Shown here in pieces: positions 17,139-25,836 of a DNA stretch of 64,000 nt (positions within the stretch are counted from its first letter, which is position 1; each line of letters begins with the position of its first letter). The stretch lies in contig NZ_CP117877.1 in assembly GCF_028736115.1 (NCBI RefSeq), forward strand, positions 3,286,001 through 3,350,000, read 5' to 3'. Position numbers and translations under genes: made by a program. The notes under the pieces were generated by a model. That model saw only the letters and a program-made list of their open reading frames with translations. It was not told where the DNA came from and ran no database searches. Source of the stretch: Mucilaginibacter sp. KACC 22063. GTDB lineage: Bacteria; Bacteroidota; Bacteroidia; Sphingobacteriales; Sphingobacteriaceae.

Positions 17139-18782
17139 ATGTCTGAAACATTAGAATTGAATGACAAGCTCGTATCCGAGTTGCGCCTGATGGCAAAAAG
17201 TATGGGTATCGCAGAAGCTGATGAGTTGCGCAAACCTCAATTAATCACCCGAATCAGCGAGCAACAACAGCTTATTGAAGCTGCCCGCGTACAACAAAGT
17301 TTACTTGAAAATAACTATAAGCCTATAAATGCCCCTGAAGAAGCTGCCGATGGTGATGATAAGCCACGCAGTAAAAGAGCACGTTCTGTAAAAGCTAAAA
17401 AAGATGAACAGCCGGAAAACACTAAGCCTTCTGCAAGTTTATTTGACGGCTCATCAGAACAACCTAACCGTCCTGAAAGCGAAGAAGCTAACAGCGCTAC
17501 TTTAGCCGACGAACCGGTTAATGAAAAAACTGACACTGTTGCTGCTCCTACAGCTCCAGAAGCCCGCCCGCAACGTTTTGAGCGCGAGCGTCGTCAGCCT
17601 AATAATAACAACAACAATAATAACCAAAACGGCCAGCAAAAAAACCAGGAGGCTATTAATCTTGATTTTGACAACGTAATTGTTAACGAAGGTGTACTTG
17701 AAATTATGCCTGATGGCTATGGTTTCCTGCGTTCTTCTGATTATAACTACCTTACATCTCCTGATGATATTTACGTATCACAGTCGCAAATCAAATTATT
17801 TGGTTTAAAGACCGGCGATACCGTTCGTGGAAGTATCCGCCCGCCAAAAGAAGGCGAAAAGTATTTCCCGCTGGTACGTGTAGAAGCCATTAACGGCCGT
17901 ATACCTGCCGAAGTGCGCGACCGTGTGCCTTTTGACCACTTAACGCCGCTTTTCCCGCAGCAAAGGTTAAACCTGTTCACTGATCCGGGCAATTATTCAA
18001 CCCGCATTATGGACCTTTTTGCCCCTATCGGTAAAGGCCAGCGTGGTTTAATTGTGGCACAGCCAAAAACCGGTAAAACCATGTTATTGAAGGATGTAGC
18101 CAATGCTATTGCTAAAAACCACCCTGAGGTTTACCTGATCATCCTGCTGATTGACGAACGCCCTGAAGAGGTTACCGATATGGCCCGCAGCGTACGTGCC
18201 GAGGTTATTTCATCAACTTTTGATGAGCCAGCCGAACGCCATGTTAAAATTGCCAACATCGTACTTGAAAAAGCAAAACGCATGGTGGAGTGCGGACACG
18301 ATGTTGTTATCCTGCTTGACTCGATCACCCGTTTAGCCCGTGCTTATAATACCGTAGCCCCTGCTTCTGGTAAAATATTATCCGGTGGTGTGGATGCAAA
18401 CGCATTGCACAAACCTAAACGCTTCTTTGGTGCAGCACGTAACATCGAAGATGGCGGTTCATTAACCATTATAGCTACAGCACTTACTGAAACCGGCTCT
18501 AAAATGGACGAGGTTATCTTTGAAGAATTTAAAGGTACCGGCAACATGGAGCTTCAGCTCGATCGTAAGCTTTCTAATAAACGTATCTTCCCTGCTATTG
18601 ACCTTACTGCGTCAAGCACACGCCGCGATGATTTGCTGCATGACCGTGATACCATACAGCGTATCTGGATCTTACGTAACCACCTTGCCGATATGAACTC
18701 GCAGGAGTCAATGGAATTTTTACAGGCACAGATAAAAGGAACAAAAACCAACGAAGAGTTTTTGATCTCCATGAATTCATAA
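17139..18782 (+). CDS. rho: Transcription termination factor Rho with long disordered insertion
   Basis: Hexameric RNA-dependent ATPase helicase that terminates transcription. The 547-residue protein has the N-terminal Rho_N helical part (residues 1-55), a low-complexity insertion of about 115 residues (55-172) rich in Lys, Glu, Pro and a run of eight Asn, the cold-shock-like RNA-binding domain ([14 protein letters not shown], about 185-197), and the ATPase core with Walker A AQPKTGKT (307-313) and a complete [19 protein letters not shown] segment. E. coli Rho (419 residues) lacks the insertion. It is monocistronic. Confidence 0.97.
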   Translation: MSETLELNDKLVSELRLMAKSMGIAEADELRKPQLITRISEQQQLIEAARVQQSLLENNYKPINAPEEAADGDDKPRSKRARSVKAKKDEQPENTKPSASLFDGSSEQPNRPESEEANSATLADEPVNEKTDTVAAPTAPEARPQRFERERRQPNNNNNNNNQNGQQKNQEAINLDFDNVIVNEGVLEIMPDGYGFLRSSDYNYLTSPDDIYVSQSQIKLFGLKTGDTVRGSIRPPKEGEKYFPLVRVEAINGRIPAEVRDRVPFDHLTPLFPQQRLNLFTDPGNYSTRIMDLFAPIGKGQRGLIVAQPKTGKTMLLKDVANAIAKNHPEVYLIILLIDERPEEVTDMARSVRAEVISSTFDEPAERHVKIANIVLEKAKRMVECGHDVVILLDSITRLARAYNTVAPASGKILSGGVDANALHKPKRFFGAARNIEDGGSLTIIATALTETGSKMDEVIFEEFKGTGNMELQLDRKLSNKRIFPAIDLTASSTRRDDLLHDRDTIQRIWILRNHLADMNSQESMEFLQAQIKGTKTNEEFLISMNS

Positions 18783-18800
18783 TATATTTAAAGGTATACT

Positions 18801-18834
18801 GTGAGGTTAAGTGTTTTAAAACATTTAACTTCAC
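18801..18834. repeat. 17-bp stem palindrome between rho and pssA
   Basis: The 34 bases from GTGAGGTTAAG to CTTAAC-like TTAACTTCAC pair along their full length with only two G-U wobbles on the RNA. No T-tract follows. It could be a rho transcript end or an operator-like site upstream of pssA. Confidence 0.55.
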
Positions 18835-18872
18835 AGAACCTTAATATAAGGTTGCTATATTTACAGCCGGAC

Positions 18873-19583
18873 ATGAAGAAAAGAGTGAAGAAACACCTGC
18901 CTAATGCTATTACATGTGCTAATTTGTTCAGCGGTTGTATTGGTATTGTTTTCGCTTTTAATAATAACCTCATCTTTGCTGCCTACTGCATCTTCCTGGC
19001 AGCCATCTTTGACTTTTTCGACGGACTGGCCTCAAGGGTACTGCAATCATTTTCGGGTATAGGTAAAGATCTTGACTCACTGGCCGATATGGTAAGTTTC
19101 GGCGTATTACCTGCCGTAATTTTATATCAGCTGTTCCTGCAATCACCGCAGATTGACCATATTAGTCCCTATTTAAACTTTATAGCTTTCCTGCTGCCGG
19201 TGTTTTCAGCTTTAAGGCTTGCCAAGTTCAACGTGGACATACGCCAGGCAGAAAATTTTATAGGTCTGCCTACCCCGGCCAACGCTATACTGATCGCTTC
19301 TTTCCCGTTGATTTTACGCGAACAGAATGCTTTTTACAACGACTACATCCTCAACCCATACTTTTTATCGTGCTTTGTGCTCATTATGTGCGCATTACTG
19401 GTAGCCGAAATGCCGCTGATGTCGCTTAAATTTAAAAACCGCGACTTTAATAAAAATATCTATCGTTATTTACTGCTTCTGTTCTCGGCAATCTTGATCT
19501 TATTTTTTAAATTTGCCGCTGTTCCGGTAGTTATACTTATGTATATTACCTTATCAGTAATTCAATTTAAAATAGCGAAATGA
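18873..19583 (+). CDS. pssA: CDP-diacylglycerol-serine O-phosphatidyltransferase
   Basis: Inner-membrane enzyme making phosphatidylserine, the precursor of phosphatidylethanolamine. The 236-residue reading has several transmembrane helices and the CDP-alcohol phosphotransferase motif D-G-x2-A-R-x8-G-x3-D-x3-D, seen as FDGLASRVL then GKDLDSLADM. A GTG at 18801 keeps the frame open but lies in the palindrome; the ATG at 18873 gives the family-like start MKKRVKKHLPNAITCAN. A 7-of-8 -7 box (TATATTTA) is at 18856-18863. Its stop overlaps the purS start. Confidence 0.93.
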   Translation: MKKRVKKHLPNAITCANLFSGCIGIVFAFNNNLIFAAYCIFLAAIFDFFDGLASRVLQSFSGIGKDLDSLADMVSFGVLPAVILYQLFLQSPQIDHISPYLNFIAFLLPVFSALRLAKFNVDIRQAENFIGLPTPANAILIASFPLILREQNAFYNDYILNPYFLSCFVLIMCALLVAEMPLMSLKFKNRDFNKNIYRYLLLLFSAILILFFKFAAVPVVILMYITLSVIQFKIAK

Positions 19584-19834
19584 CAAAGTTTAAGGCCGAA
19601 ATAGACGTAATGCCTAAAAAAGAAATTCTTGACCCACAAGGCAAAGCAGTTTCAGGAAGTATGAAAAATCTGGGCTTGTCTGAAATTGACAACGTACGTA
19701 TAGGCAAGCACATTTCGCTGGAAATTGAGGCCGAAAACGCAGAGACCGCACACCAAAAGGTTGAACAAGCCTGCAAAAGCCTTTTAGCTAACCTGATTAT
19801 GGAAAGCTACAGCATAGAAATAAGCGCGGTTTAA
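19580..19834 (+). CDS. purS: Phosphoribosylformylglycinamidine synthase subunit PurS
   Basis: An 84-residue small subunit of the three-part PurS-PurL-PurQ FGAM synthase. Hallmarks are the N-terminal KAEIDVMPKKEILDPQGKAV, the VRIGKHISLEIE strand and the C-terminal LANLIMESYSIE. It is coupled to pssA by an ATGA start/stop overlap, an unusual partner, since purL and purQ are not nearby. Its end overlaps the convergent Hpt gene by 4 bases. Confidence 0.93.
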   Translation: MTKFKAEIDVMPKKEILDPQGKAVSGSMKNLGLSEIDNVRIGKHISLEIEAENAETAHQKVEQACKSLLANLIMESYSIEISAV

Positions 19835-20199
19835 AGCTGCGCTTCTGCCTCTGCTTTTACCTGCAATAATTTTCTCAGATTTCCTGTAAGTACAGTTCTA
19901 ACGGCATTGAATTTGTCCGTGATCAGGTCGATATCCGGGGCGCCTGTTTTTGCAAGGTGCTCTATCTCCTGCATGGTCGATTGGCTTTCGAGCATGCCGA
20001 AGAACCCAAGATTAGGTTTTAGCTTATGCGCAGATGTTGCCGCAACTGGCCAATCTTTTGCACTGATAGCCGTTCCTATTATATGTAGCAACTCGGGGGT
20101 TTGCTGCATAAACATATCTATCGACTCTACAATGAATTCATTGCTTCCATCCGCAATTTCATATAAAAAAGACAGATTAAGGTCCTGGTTATCAGACAT
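19831..20199 (-). CDS. Hpt-domain phosphotransfer protein
   Basis: A 122-residue single-domain histidine phosphotransfer protein. The phospho-acceptor motif reads AHKLKPNLGFFG, preceded by the helix around AATS and followed by a four-helix-bundle pattern. A TTG at 20244 extends the frame by 15 residues; the ATG at 20199 (MSDNQDLN) is preferred. It lies 28 bases downstream of folK and probably shares its transcript. No histidine kinase or response regulator is near, so its relay partners are elsewhere. Confidence 0.85.
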   Translation of the reverse strand: MSDNQDLNLSFLYEIADGSNEFIVESIDMFMQQTPELLHIIGTAISAKDWPVAATSAHKLKPNLGFFGMLESQSTMQEIEHLAKTGAPDIDLITDKFNAVRTVLTGNLRKLLQVKAEAEAQL

Positions 20200-20227
20200 A
20201 AATTTAATGTTATGATTTATACCAAAG

Positions 20228-20704
20228 TTATAATTTTTTAACAATTAAGCTATCTTTCAAATCTTTTTTTAGCTGTGTAATATTTTTCTTAAAAACAGGA
20301 TGAATCAGCTCTGCTGCTATTTCTTCAAGCGGTTCAAGCGTAAAGCGTCGCTCATGTAAACGCGGATGTGGCACTGTTAAATCAGCATCATCAATCACAA
20401 GGTTTCCATAAAATAAAATATCAATATCTATTGTACGCGAGCCCCATTTTTCGTTACGCAAACGGCCCAGACGCTGCTCAATATTTAAAAGCATGGCCAG
20501 CAAGTTGTGCGCCTTCATATCAGTAGCTATTTCTACAACCTGGTTAAGGTAATCAGGTTCGCCCTCTTTGCCCCAGGCTTGCGTTTCATATAATGATGAT
20601 GTTTTTAATACGGCGGCAAATTCACCTATTTGTTCAACGGCTTTTTTAATAAACTCCTCACGGTTGCCGAGGTTACTTCCCAGCAACAAAAAAACATTAA
20701 TCAT
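20228..20704 (-). CDS. folK: 6-hydroxymethyl-7,8-dihydropterin pyrophosphokinase
   Basis: Transfers pyrophosphate from ATP to the pterin in folate synthesis. The 158-residue protein shows the N-terminal FLLLGSNLGNRE, the substrate loop YETQAWG, and the C-terminal signature WGSRTIDIDILFYG followed by VPHPRLHERRF. The length is normal. Together with folA and thyA elsewhere in the window it covers parts of the folate pathway. It is divergent from sppA. Confidence 0.95.
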   Translation of the reverse strand: MINVFLLLGSNLGNREEFIKKAVEQIGEFAAVLKTSSLYETQAWGKEGEPDYLNQVVEIATDMKAHNLLAMLLNIEQRLGRLRNEKWGSRTIDIDILFYGNLVIDDADLTVPHPRLHERRFTLEPLEEIAAELIHPVFKKNITQLKKDLKDSLIVKKL

Positions 20705-20754
20705 GTTGTAACAAATATTATATGTGGTACTCTTACCTTTACTTAGGTAATTAC

Positions 20755-20762
20755 TAAGTTTG
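20755..20762 (+). promoter_or_regulatory. TAnnTTTG -7 box of sppA
   Basis: Perfect match TAAGTTTG, 29 bases before the sppA ATG. Confidence 0.55.
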
Positions 20763-20791
20763 CATAGATAAAAAAAGATTTATAATAGTTA

Positions 20792-22561
20792 ATGAAACAA
20801 TTTTTCAAATTTGTACTGGCCACTATAGTCGGGCTTGTAATAACAACAGTTTTACTGTTATTTGTGATTATAGGCTTTGTTTCTTCGGCAAGCAGCGATA
20901 AAGAAGTGAGCGTTGAGCCAAATTCAATTTTAACTATCTCTTTAGATCATCCTATTGCAGAACGTACCCCTAACAACCCGCTTGCAGGATTAGGATTTTT
21001 AGGATTTGATTCAGACAAGGCTATCGGCCTTAATGATATTCTGGCTAACATTAAAAAAGCAAAAACCGACGATAATATCAAAGGTATCTTCCTGACAGAA
21101 AGTTACATGCTTAACGGGCAGGCTACTACCGAAGAAATACGCAAAGCACTGATCGACTTCAAAAAGTCGGGTAAGTTTGTAGTTGCTTACGCCGAGATCT
21201 ATACCCAAAGCTTTTATTATCTGGCTTCGGTTGCTGATAAAGTTTACTTAAATCCTAAAGGTATTTTTGATTTTAGCGGGTTCAGTTCGCAGATCACCTT
21301 TTTTAAGGGAACGCTTGATAAACTTGGTATAGAAGCACAAGTTATTAAAGTGGGGACTTATAAAAGTGCTGTCGAGCCGTTTGTATTAAACAAAATGAGC
21401 GATGCCAACCGCGAACAGGTGAACGCTTATCTTGGTTCTTTATATGATTACTTCCTGAATAATATCGCATCAAGCCGCCATTTAAATGCAGATACCTTGC
21501 GTAATGTGGCCAACAACATGCGCATACAGTTTGCCGAAGATGCTTTGAAATACAAACTGGTTGATGGCTTAAAATATAAGGACGAAATACTGGACGACTT
21601 GAAAGACCGCTCTGGTATCAGCCATAAAAAAGATCTTAACAGCGTAAACATCGGCGACTATACCAACAGCAAGTCTGACAAAGACAGTGACTCAGGCTCG
21701 TCAGACCGTAAAATTGCTATCATCTACGCTTCAGGCGAAATAAGCGGAGGCGATGGTGACGATAATACAATAGGATCAGATAAAATATCTGCCGCACTTC
21801 GTAAGGTAAGGCTTGATAACAAGGTAAAGGCAGTAGTGCTGCGGGTTAATTCTCCGGGTGGCAGCTCATTGGCTTCAGCCGTAATCTGGCGCGAAGTACA
21901 GTTGATACATAAAGTAAAACCGATCATCGTATCTATGGGCGACTATGCCGCATCGGGTGGTTATTATATCTCTTGCGCTGCAGATTCTATCATTGCCGAA
22001 CCGAATACCATTACAGGGTCTATCGGCATCTTCTCTATCCTGCCTAACATGCAAAAGTTTTTTAACGATAAGGTAGGCGTTACTTTTGATGGTGTAAAGA
22101 CAGGTAAGTTTGCCGATCTGGGCGATATCAGCCGCCCGCTTACTCCCGAAGAACACATGATACTGCAAACACAGGTTAATCGTGGGTACGATGAGTTTAC
22201 AAAAGCCGTTGCCGATGGCCGCCATAAAACGCAAGCCTACATCAACAGTATTGGACAGGGCCGTGTATGGACTGGCAGCCAAGCCTTAAAATTAGGACTG
22301 GTTGACCGCTTAGGTAATATCAATGACGCCGTTGCCTCAGCAGCCAAAAAGGCCAATGTTAAAGACTACAAATTGGTAACCTACCCTGAACAGAAAAGCA
22401 TTTTCAATAAATTTAGCGGTAACATCAGCTCCCATATTAAAGCAAAGGTGATAGAATCTGAACTTGGCGAAAATTATACTTTCTACCAGCAGGTAAAATC
22501 ATTACAACATTTAATGCGTATACCGCAGGCACGTTTACCTTATGATATCGTGATCAAGTAA
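20792..22561 (+). CDS. sppA: Signal peptide peptidase SppA, 67K type
   Basis: Inner-membrane serine protease that degrades cleaved signal peptides. The 589-residue protein has one N-terminal transmembrane helix (about residues 8-32) and two tandem SppA repeats, the long E. coli-like form. The catalytic dyad is visible: lysine K191 in VGTYKSAVEPF of the first half and serine S388 in YAASGGYYIS of the second. A charged Ser/Asp linker (SKSDKDSDSGSSDRK) joins the repeats. It appears monocistronic, since polX follows after 86 bases with its own weak promoter. Confidence 0.95.
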   Translation: MKQFFKFVLATIVGLVITTVLLLFVIIGFVSSASSDKEVSVEPNSILTISLDHPIAERTPNNPLAGLGFLGFDSDKAIGLNDILANIKKAKTDDNIKGIFLTESYMLNGQATTEEIRKALIDFKKSGKFVVAYAEIYTQSFYYLASVADKVYLNPKGIFDFSGFSSQITFFKGTLDKLGIEAQVIKVGTYKSAVEPFVLNKMSDANREQVNAYLGSLYDYFLNNIASSRHLNADTLRNVANNMRIQFAEDALKYKLVDGLKYKDEILDDLKDRSGISHKKDLNSVNIGDYTNSKSDKDSDSGSSDRKIAIIYASGEISGGDGDDNTIGSDKISAALRKVRLDNKVKAVVLRVNSPGGSSLASAVIWREVQLIHKVKPIIVSMGDYAASGGYYISCAADSIIAEPNTITGSIGIFSILPNMQKFFNDKVGVTFDGVKTGKFADLGDISRPLTPEEHMILQTQVNRGYDEFTKAVADGRHKTQAYINSIGQGRVWTGSQALKLGLVDRLGNINDAVASAAKKANVKDYKLVTYPEQKSIFNKFSGNISSHIKAKVIESELGENYTFYQQVKSLQHLMRIPQARLPYDIVIK

Positions 22562-22647
22562 ACCAGGCAAAACAATAAGCCATAAATTAAATTATATTAA
22601 AGCCGCTCTATTTGGGTGGCTTTTGTATTTTTACCCGCAAACCCGGT

Positions 22648-24321
22648 ATGGAAAACAAACCTATAGCTCGTACACTAAGGCTGCTTTCGCAATTGATGGA
22701 ATTGCACGAAGAGAACCCCTTCAAGGTAAAGTCTATGGCTAATGCTGCTTTGAAAATAGACAAACTGCCTTTCCCTATTGCCTCTAAGTCTTTAGCAGAA
22801 ATGGAAAAGATAGACGGCCTTGGTAAAAGTACCGCTGCCAAGGTTGCCGAGTTGATTGAAACGGGTTTAATAACCGACTTGCAGGATCTGATCGAAGCTA
22901 CCCCGGTTGGTATTGTTGAAATGCTGGGCATTAAGGGTATAGGACCTAAAAAGATAGGCGTTATCTGGAAAGAACTCGGCATCGAAAATATAGGCGAACT
23001 ACTTTATGCCTGTAACGAAAACCGCCTGATTGAAGCTAAGGGCTTCGGCTTAAAAACTCAGGAAGAGATCAGGAAGGTGATCGAGTTTAAAATGTCTAAT
23101 CATGGCAGCTTCCTTTATGCACAAATAGAAGATGAAGCGGACACGCTTTTAGAAGATATTAAAAGCGAATTACCCGGTGCACTGGTAGAATTTGCCGGCC
23201 AGTTTCGCCGCCGTTGCGAAATAATCAATGAATTGATCATTGTAATTGGCTCGCGCGATCATACTGCAGCACTTGAAGCCGTAAAAAACTCAAAACTATT
23301 AGAAGATATTAAAGTAGAAAATTACTGCGTAACAGGTAAGCTGCCTAATGCCTTACCTGTTAAATTGGTTGTTGTAAGCAAATATTTATTCATTAAAGAA
23401 CTGTTTATACAAACCGGCGACGATCAACACGTTAAAGCAGTGATTGAACATATAACTGATAGCCTTGAACAGCCGGAGACAGAAGAACTAATTTATGAAA
23501 AGGCCGGTTTGCCCTGGATACATCCCGAACTTCGCGAAGGTACAACAGTTGTGGAATCAAAAGTAGTCCCAACACTCATATCCGTTGGCGACCTGAAAGG
23601 TGCCTTGCATAACCACAGTACCTGGAGTGATGGTGTAAACACGCTTGAAGAGATGGCGCTTTATTGCAGGGACACCTTAAAGCTCCAGTATTTAGGCATC
23701 AGCGACCATAGCCGCAGTGCTTTTTATGCCAAAGGACTAACAGCAGAACGTGTGCTTGAGCAGCATAAAGAAATTGATGAGCTAAATAAAAAGCTCGACG
23801 GCTTTCATATATTTAAAGGTATCGAGTCTGACATTTTAAACGATGGTTCTTTAGATTATCCCGATGAGATACTACAAACTTTTGATTTCATAGTAGCTTC
23901 TATACACTCCAATTTAAAAATGGATGAACAAAAAGCAACCGCACGTTTGATAAAGGCTATCGAAAATCCTTATACAACCATTTTAGGCCATCCTACAGGC
24001 AGGCTATTGCTTAGCCGCAAAGGATATGATATAGATTATAAAAAGGTAATTGATGCCTGCGCTGCCAATAGCGTAATAATTGAGATCAACTCGAACCCTT
24101 TACGCCTCGACCTTGATTGGCGCTGGCAGAAATATGCGCTTGACAAATGCGTAATGCTTTCTATCAATCCGGATGCTCACCGTAATGAAGGTTTCAACGA
24201 CATGAAATATGGTGTGCTTGTTGCTCGAAAAGCAGGCGTTAGCAAAGAACAATGCTTAAATGCAATGGATCTTGAACAAATAACAAGCGTTTTTAAAGCT
24301 AAAAAAGAAAAAGCTGTTTAA
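22648..24321 (+). CDS. PolX-like protein: HhH and PHP domains intact, polymerase site degenerate
   Basis: A 557-residue protein with PolX architecture: helix-hairpin-helix motifs (DGLGKSTAAK, KGIGPKKIG, KGFGLKT; residues 56-137), a nucleotidyltransferase-like core (about 150-290) and a PHP phosphoesterase domain from about 313. PHP metal ligands are present (HNHSTWSDG at 321, ISDHSRS, VASIHSN, GHPTGR, NPDAHR). In the core the usual GS-x-RRG...GDIDLL reads AGQFRRRCEIINELIIVI, and the later V-D-L-R-V reads VKLVVV, so all three catalytic carboxylates are missing. It is likely a DNA-binding 3'-5' nuclease. The TTG at 22612 is rejected for the ATG at 22648. Confidence 0.85.
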   Translation: MENKPIARTLRLLSQLMELHEENPFKVKSMANAALKIDKLPFPIASKSLAEMEKIDGLGKSTAAKVAELIETGLITDLQDLIEATPVGIVEMLGIKGIGPKKIGVIWKELGIENIGELLYACNENRLIEAKGFGLKTQEEIRKVIEFKMSNHGSFLYAQIEDEADTLLEDIKSELPGALVEFAGQFRRRCEIINELIIVIGSRDHTAALEAVKNSKLLEDIKVENYCVTGKLPNALPVKLVVVSKYLFIKELFIQTGDDQHVKAVIEHITDSLEQPETEELIYEKAGLPWIHPELREGTTVVESKVVPTLISVGDLKGALHNHSTWSDGVNTLEEMALYCRDTLKLQYLGISDHSRSAFYAKGLTAERVLEQHKEIDELNKKLDGFHIFKGIESDILNDGSLDYPDEILQTFDFIVASIHSNLKMDEQKATARLIKAIENPYTTILGHPTGRLLLSRKGYDIDYKKVIDACAANSVIIEINSNPLRLDLDWRWQKYALDKCVMLSINPDAHRNEGFNDMKYGVLVARKAGVSKEQCLNAMDLEQITSVFKAKKEKAV

Positions 24322-24349
24322 TATTGTTTAAACGGTTCGACTATAAACC

Positions 24350-25336
24350 ATGCTGACAGATAAAGTAAAATCTATACTAAAAACAGAAAAACAACCTAAT
24401 ATATTGGTTATTGGCGACTTAATGGTTGACCATTATGTTTGGGGAAGCGCTACCCGCCTTTCCCCTGAAGCGCCCGTACCGGTAGTGAACGTACAAAAAG
24501 AATCAACTACAGCAGGCGGCGCGGCCAATGCGGCGCAAAACCTGGTGGCTTTAGGTGCAAAAGTAACCGTAGCCGGAGTTATCGGTAATGACATACAGGG
24601 TGAGCAGCTTTTAAGCATACTCGAACAAGAAGGCATGGATACCCGCGGTATTGTGAAAGATGCAACCCGCCCCACTACTGTAAAAACAAGGGTATTAGCA
24701 GGCAATCACCAGTTGGTACGTGTAGACCGTGAGATTACCACCCCAGTTAACACCGAACTGGAAGAACAAATGATCTCATCGCTTGAAAAATGCATCAGCA
24801 ATGTCGATATCGTTTTGTTTTCTGACTATAATAAAGGCCTGTTCGCCCCACATCTTACACAAAAGCTGATAAAGCTGGCCAATGACCACGGAAAAAGGAT
24901 TATCGTTGACCCTAAAGGCCTCAACTATTCTAAATATAATGGTGTTTATATTATTAAGCCAAACCGTAAGGAATTAGCAGAAGCATCAAAATCAGAGAAG
25001 ATCAGTAACATGGACGATTTACAGCGGGCATCAAAAATTATTTTTGATGAAACCAATGCAGATTATCTCATCGTTACACTATCTGAAGAAGGGATGGCCA
25101 TTTTAAGCCCTATCACCTACAAACTGCTTCCAGTTAAAGCAACAGAAGTATTTGATGTAACCGGTGCAGGCGATACTGTACTGGCAACTATCGCATACTT
25201 CATAGCTCAAGGTCTTGAAATTGATGAAGCCTGCGAATTGGCTAACCATGCCGCAGCTATCGTAATTCGCCGGGTGGGTAGTGCTACTACCACTGTTGAA
25301 GAGATCTTAGAGGATATGGCCAAACGCATACAATAA
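24350..25336 (+). CDS. rfaE1: D-glycero-beta-D-manno-heptose-7-phosphate kinase (PfkB family)
   Basis: Phosphorylates heptose 7-phosphate at C1 in the ADP-heptose pathway. The 328-residue PfkB-family kinase has GDLMVDHYVWG at the N terminus, the substrate motif GGAANAAQNLVALGA, and the catalytic anion-hole signature DVTGAGDTVLA with the base Asp. It equals the N-terminal half of E. coli HldE, here a separate gene. Its stop overlaps the start of rfaE2 by one base. It follows polX by 28 bases. Confidence 0.92.
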   Translation: MLTDKVKSILKTEKQPNILVIGDLMVDHYVWGSATRLSPEAPVPVVNVQKESTTAGGAANAAQNLVALGAKVTVAGVIGNDIQGEQLLSILEQEGMDTRGIVKDATRPTTVKTRVLAGNHQLVRVDREITTPVNTELEEQMISSLEKCISNVDIVLFSDYNKGLFAPHLTQKLIKLANDHGKRIIVDPKGLNYSKYNGVYIIKPNRKELAEASKSEKISNMDDLQRASKIIFDETNADYLIVTLSEEGMAILSPITYKLLPVKATEVFDVTGAGDTVLATIAYFIAQGLEIDEACELANHAAAIVIRRVGSATTTVEEILEDMAKRIQ

Positions 25337-25836
25337 TGAAAAACATTGAAACTGCCATTGCTAATAAATTGCTCACTTTGCCCGAAGCCATTGACCGGGT
25401 TAAGGCATGGAAAGTAGCAGGCGAAAAGATAGTTTTCACTAACGGTGTGTTCGATCTGGTGCATACCGGTCATATTACTTATCTGGCAAAGGCGGCCGAA
25501 TGCGGCGACAGACTGATCATCGGACTAAATTCTGATGCATCGGTTAAAAGATTAAAAGGCCCCGAGCGCCCCGTGAACGATCAGGGCAGCAGGACACTGC
25601 TATTGGCTGCTATGCTTTTTGTTGATCTGGTGGTAGTTTTCGAAGAAGATACCCCGGCAAACCTGATCAATAATCTGATGCCTGATGTTTTAATTAAAGG
25701 CGGAGATTACACTATCGACAATATTGTTGGCGCCAAAGAAGTGATGGCTAATGGCGGTGAAGTAAAAACCATTAATTTTGTAGATGGGTATTCTTCAACA
25801 TCCATCATCAACAAGATCAGAAAACAAGGTTCCTGA
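25336..25836 (+). CDS. rfaE2: D-glycero-beta-D-manno-heptose 1-phosphate adenylyltransferase
   Basis: Makes ADP-heptose from heptose 1-phosphate and ATP. The 166-residue cytidylyltransferase-fold protein has FTNGVFDLVHTGHITYL with the H-x-G-H nucleotide-binding pair, GLNSDASVKRLKG and the C-terminal GYSSTSIINKI. It equals the C-terminal half of HldE. It is translationally linked to rfaE1 upstream and abuts the GT9 gene with no spacer, so the three form one ADP-heptose and heptosyl transfer unit. Confidence 0.93.
   Translation: MKNIETAIANKLLTLPEAIDRVKAWKVAGEKIVFTNGVFDLVHTGHITYLAKAAECGDRLIIGLNSDASVKRLKGPERPVNDQGSRTLLLAAMLFVDLVVVFEEDTPANLINNLMPDVLIKGGDYTIDNIVGAKEVMANGGEVKTINFVDGYSSTSIINKIRKQGS

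Noticed and set aside
18801-18872. GTG start of pssA at 18801
   Set aside because: It lies within the palindrome and its 24 residues are not family-like; ATG 18873 has a weak -7 box.
22612-22647. TTG start of the PolX-like gene at 22612
   Set aside because: The extension contains a probable -7 box and unrelated residues; ATG 22648 is preferred.
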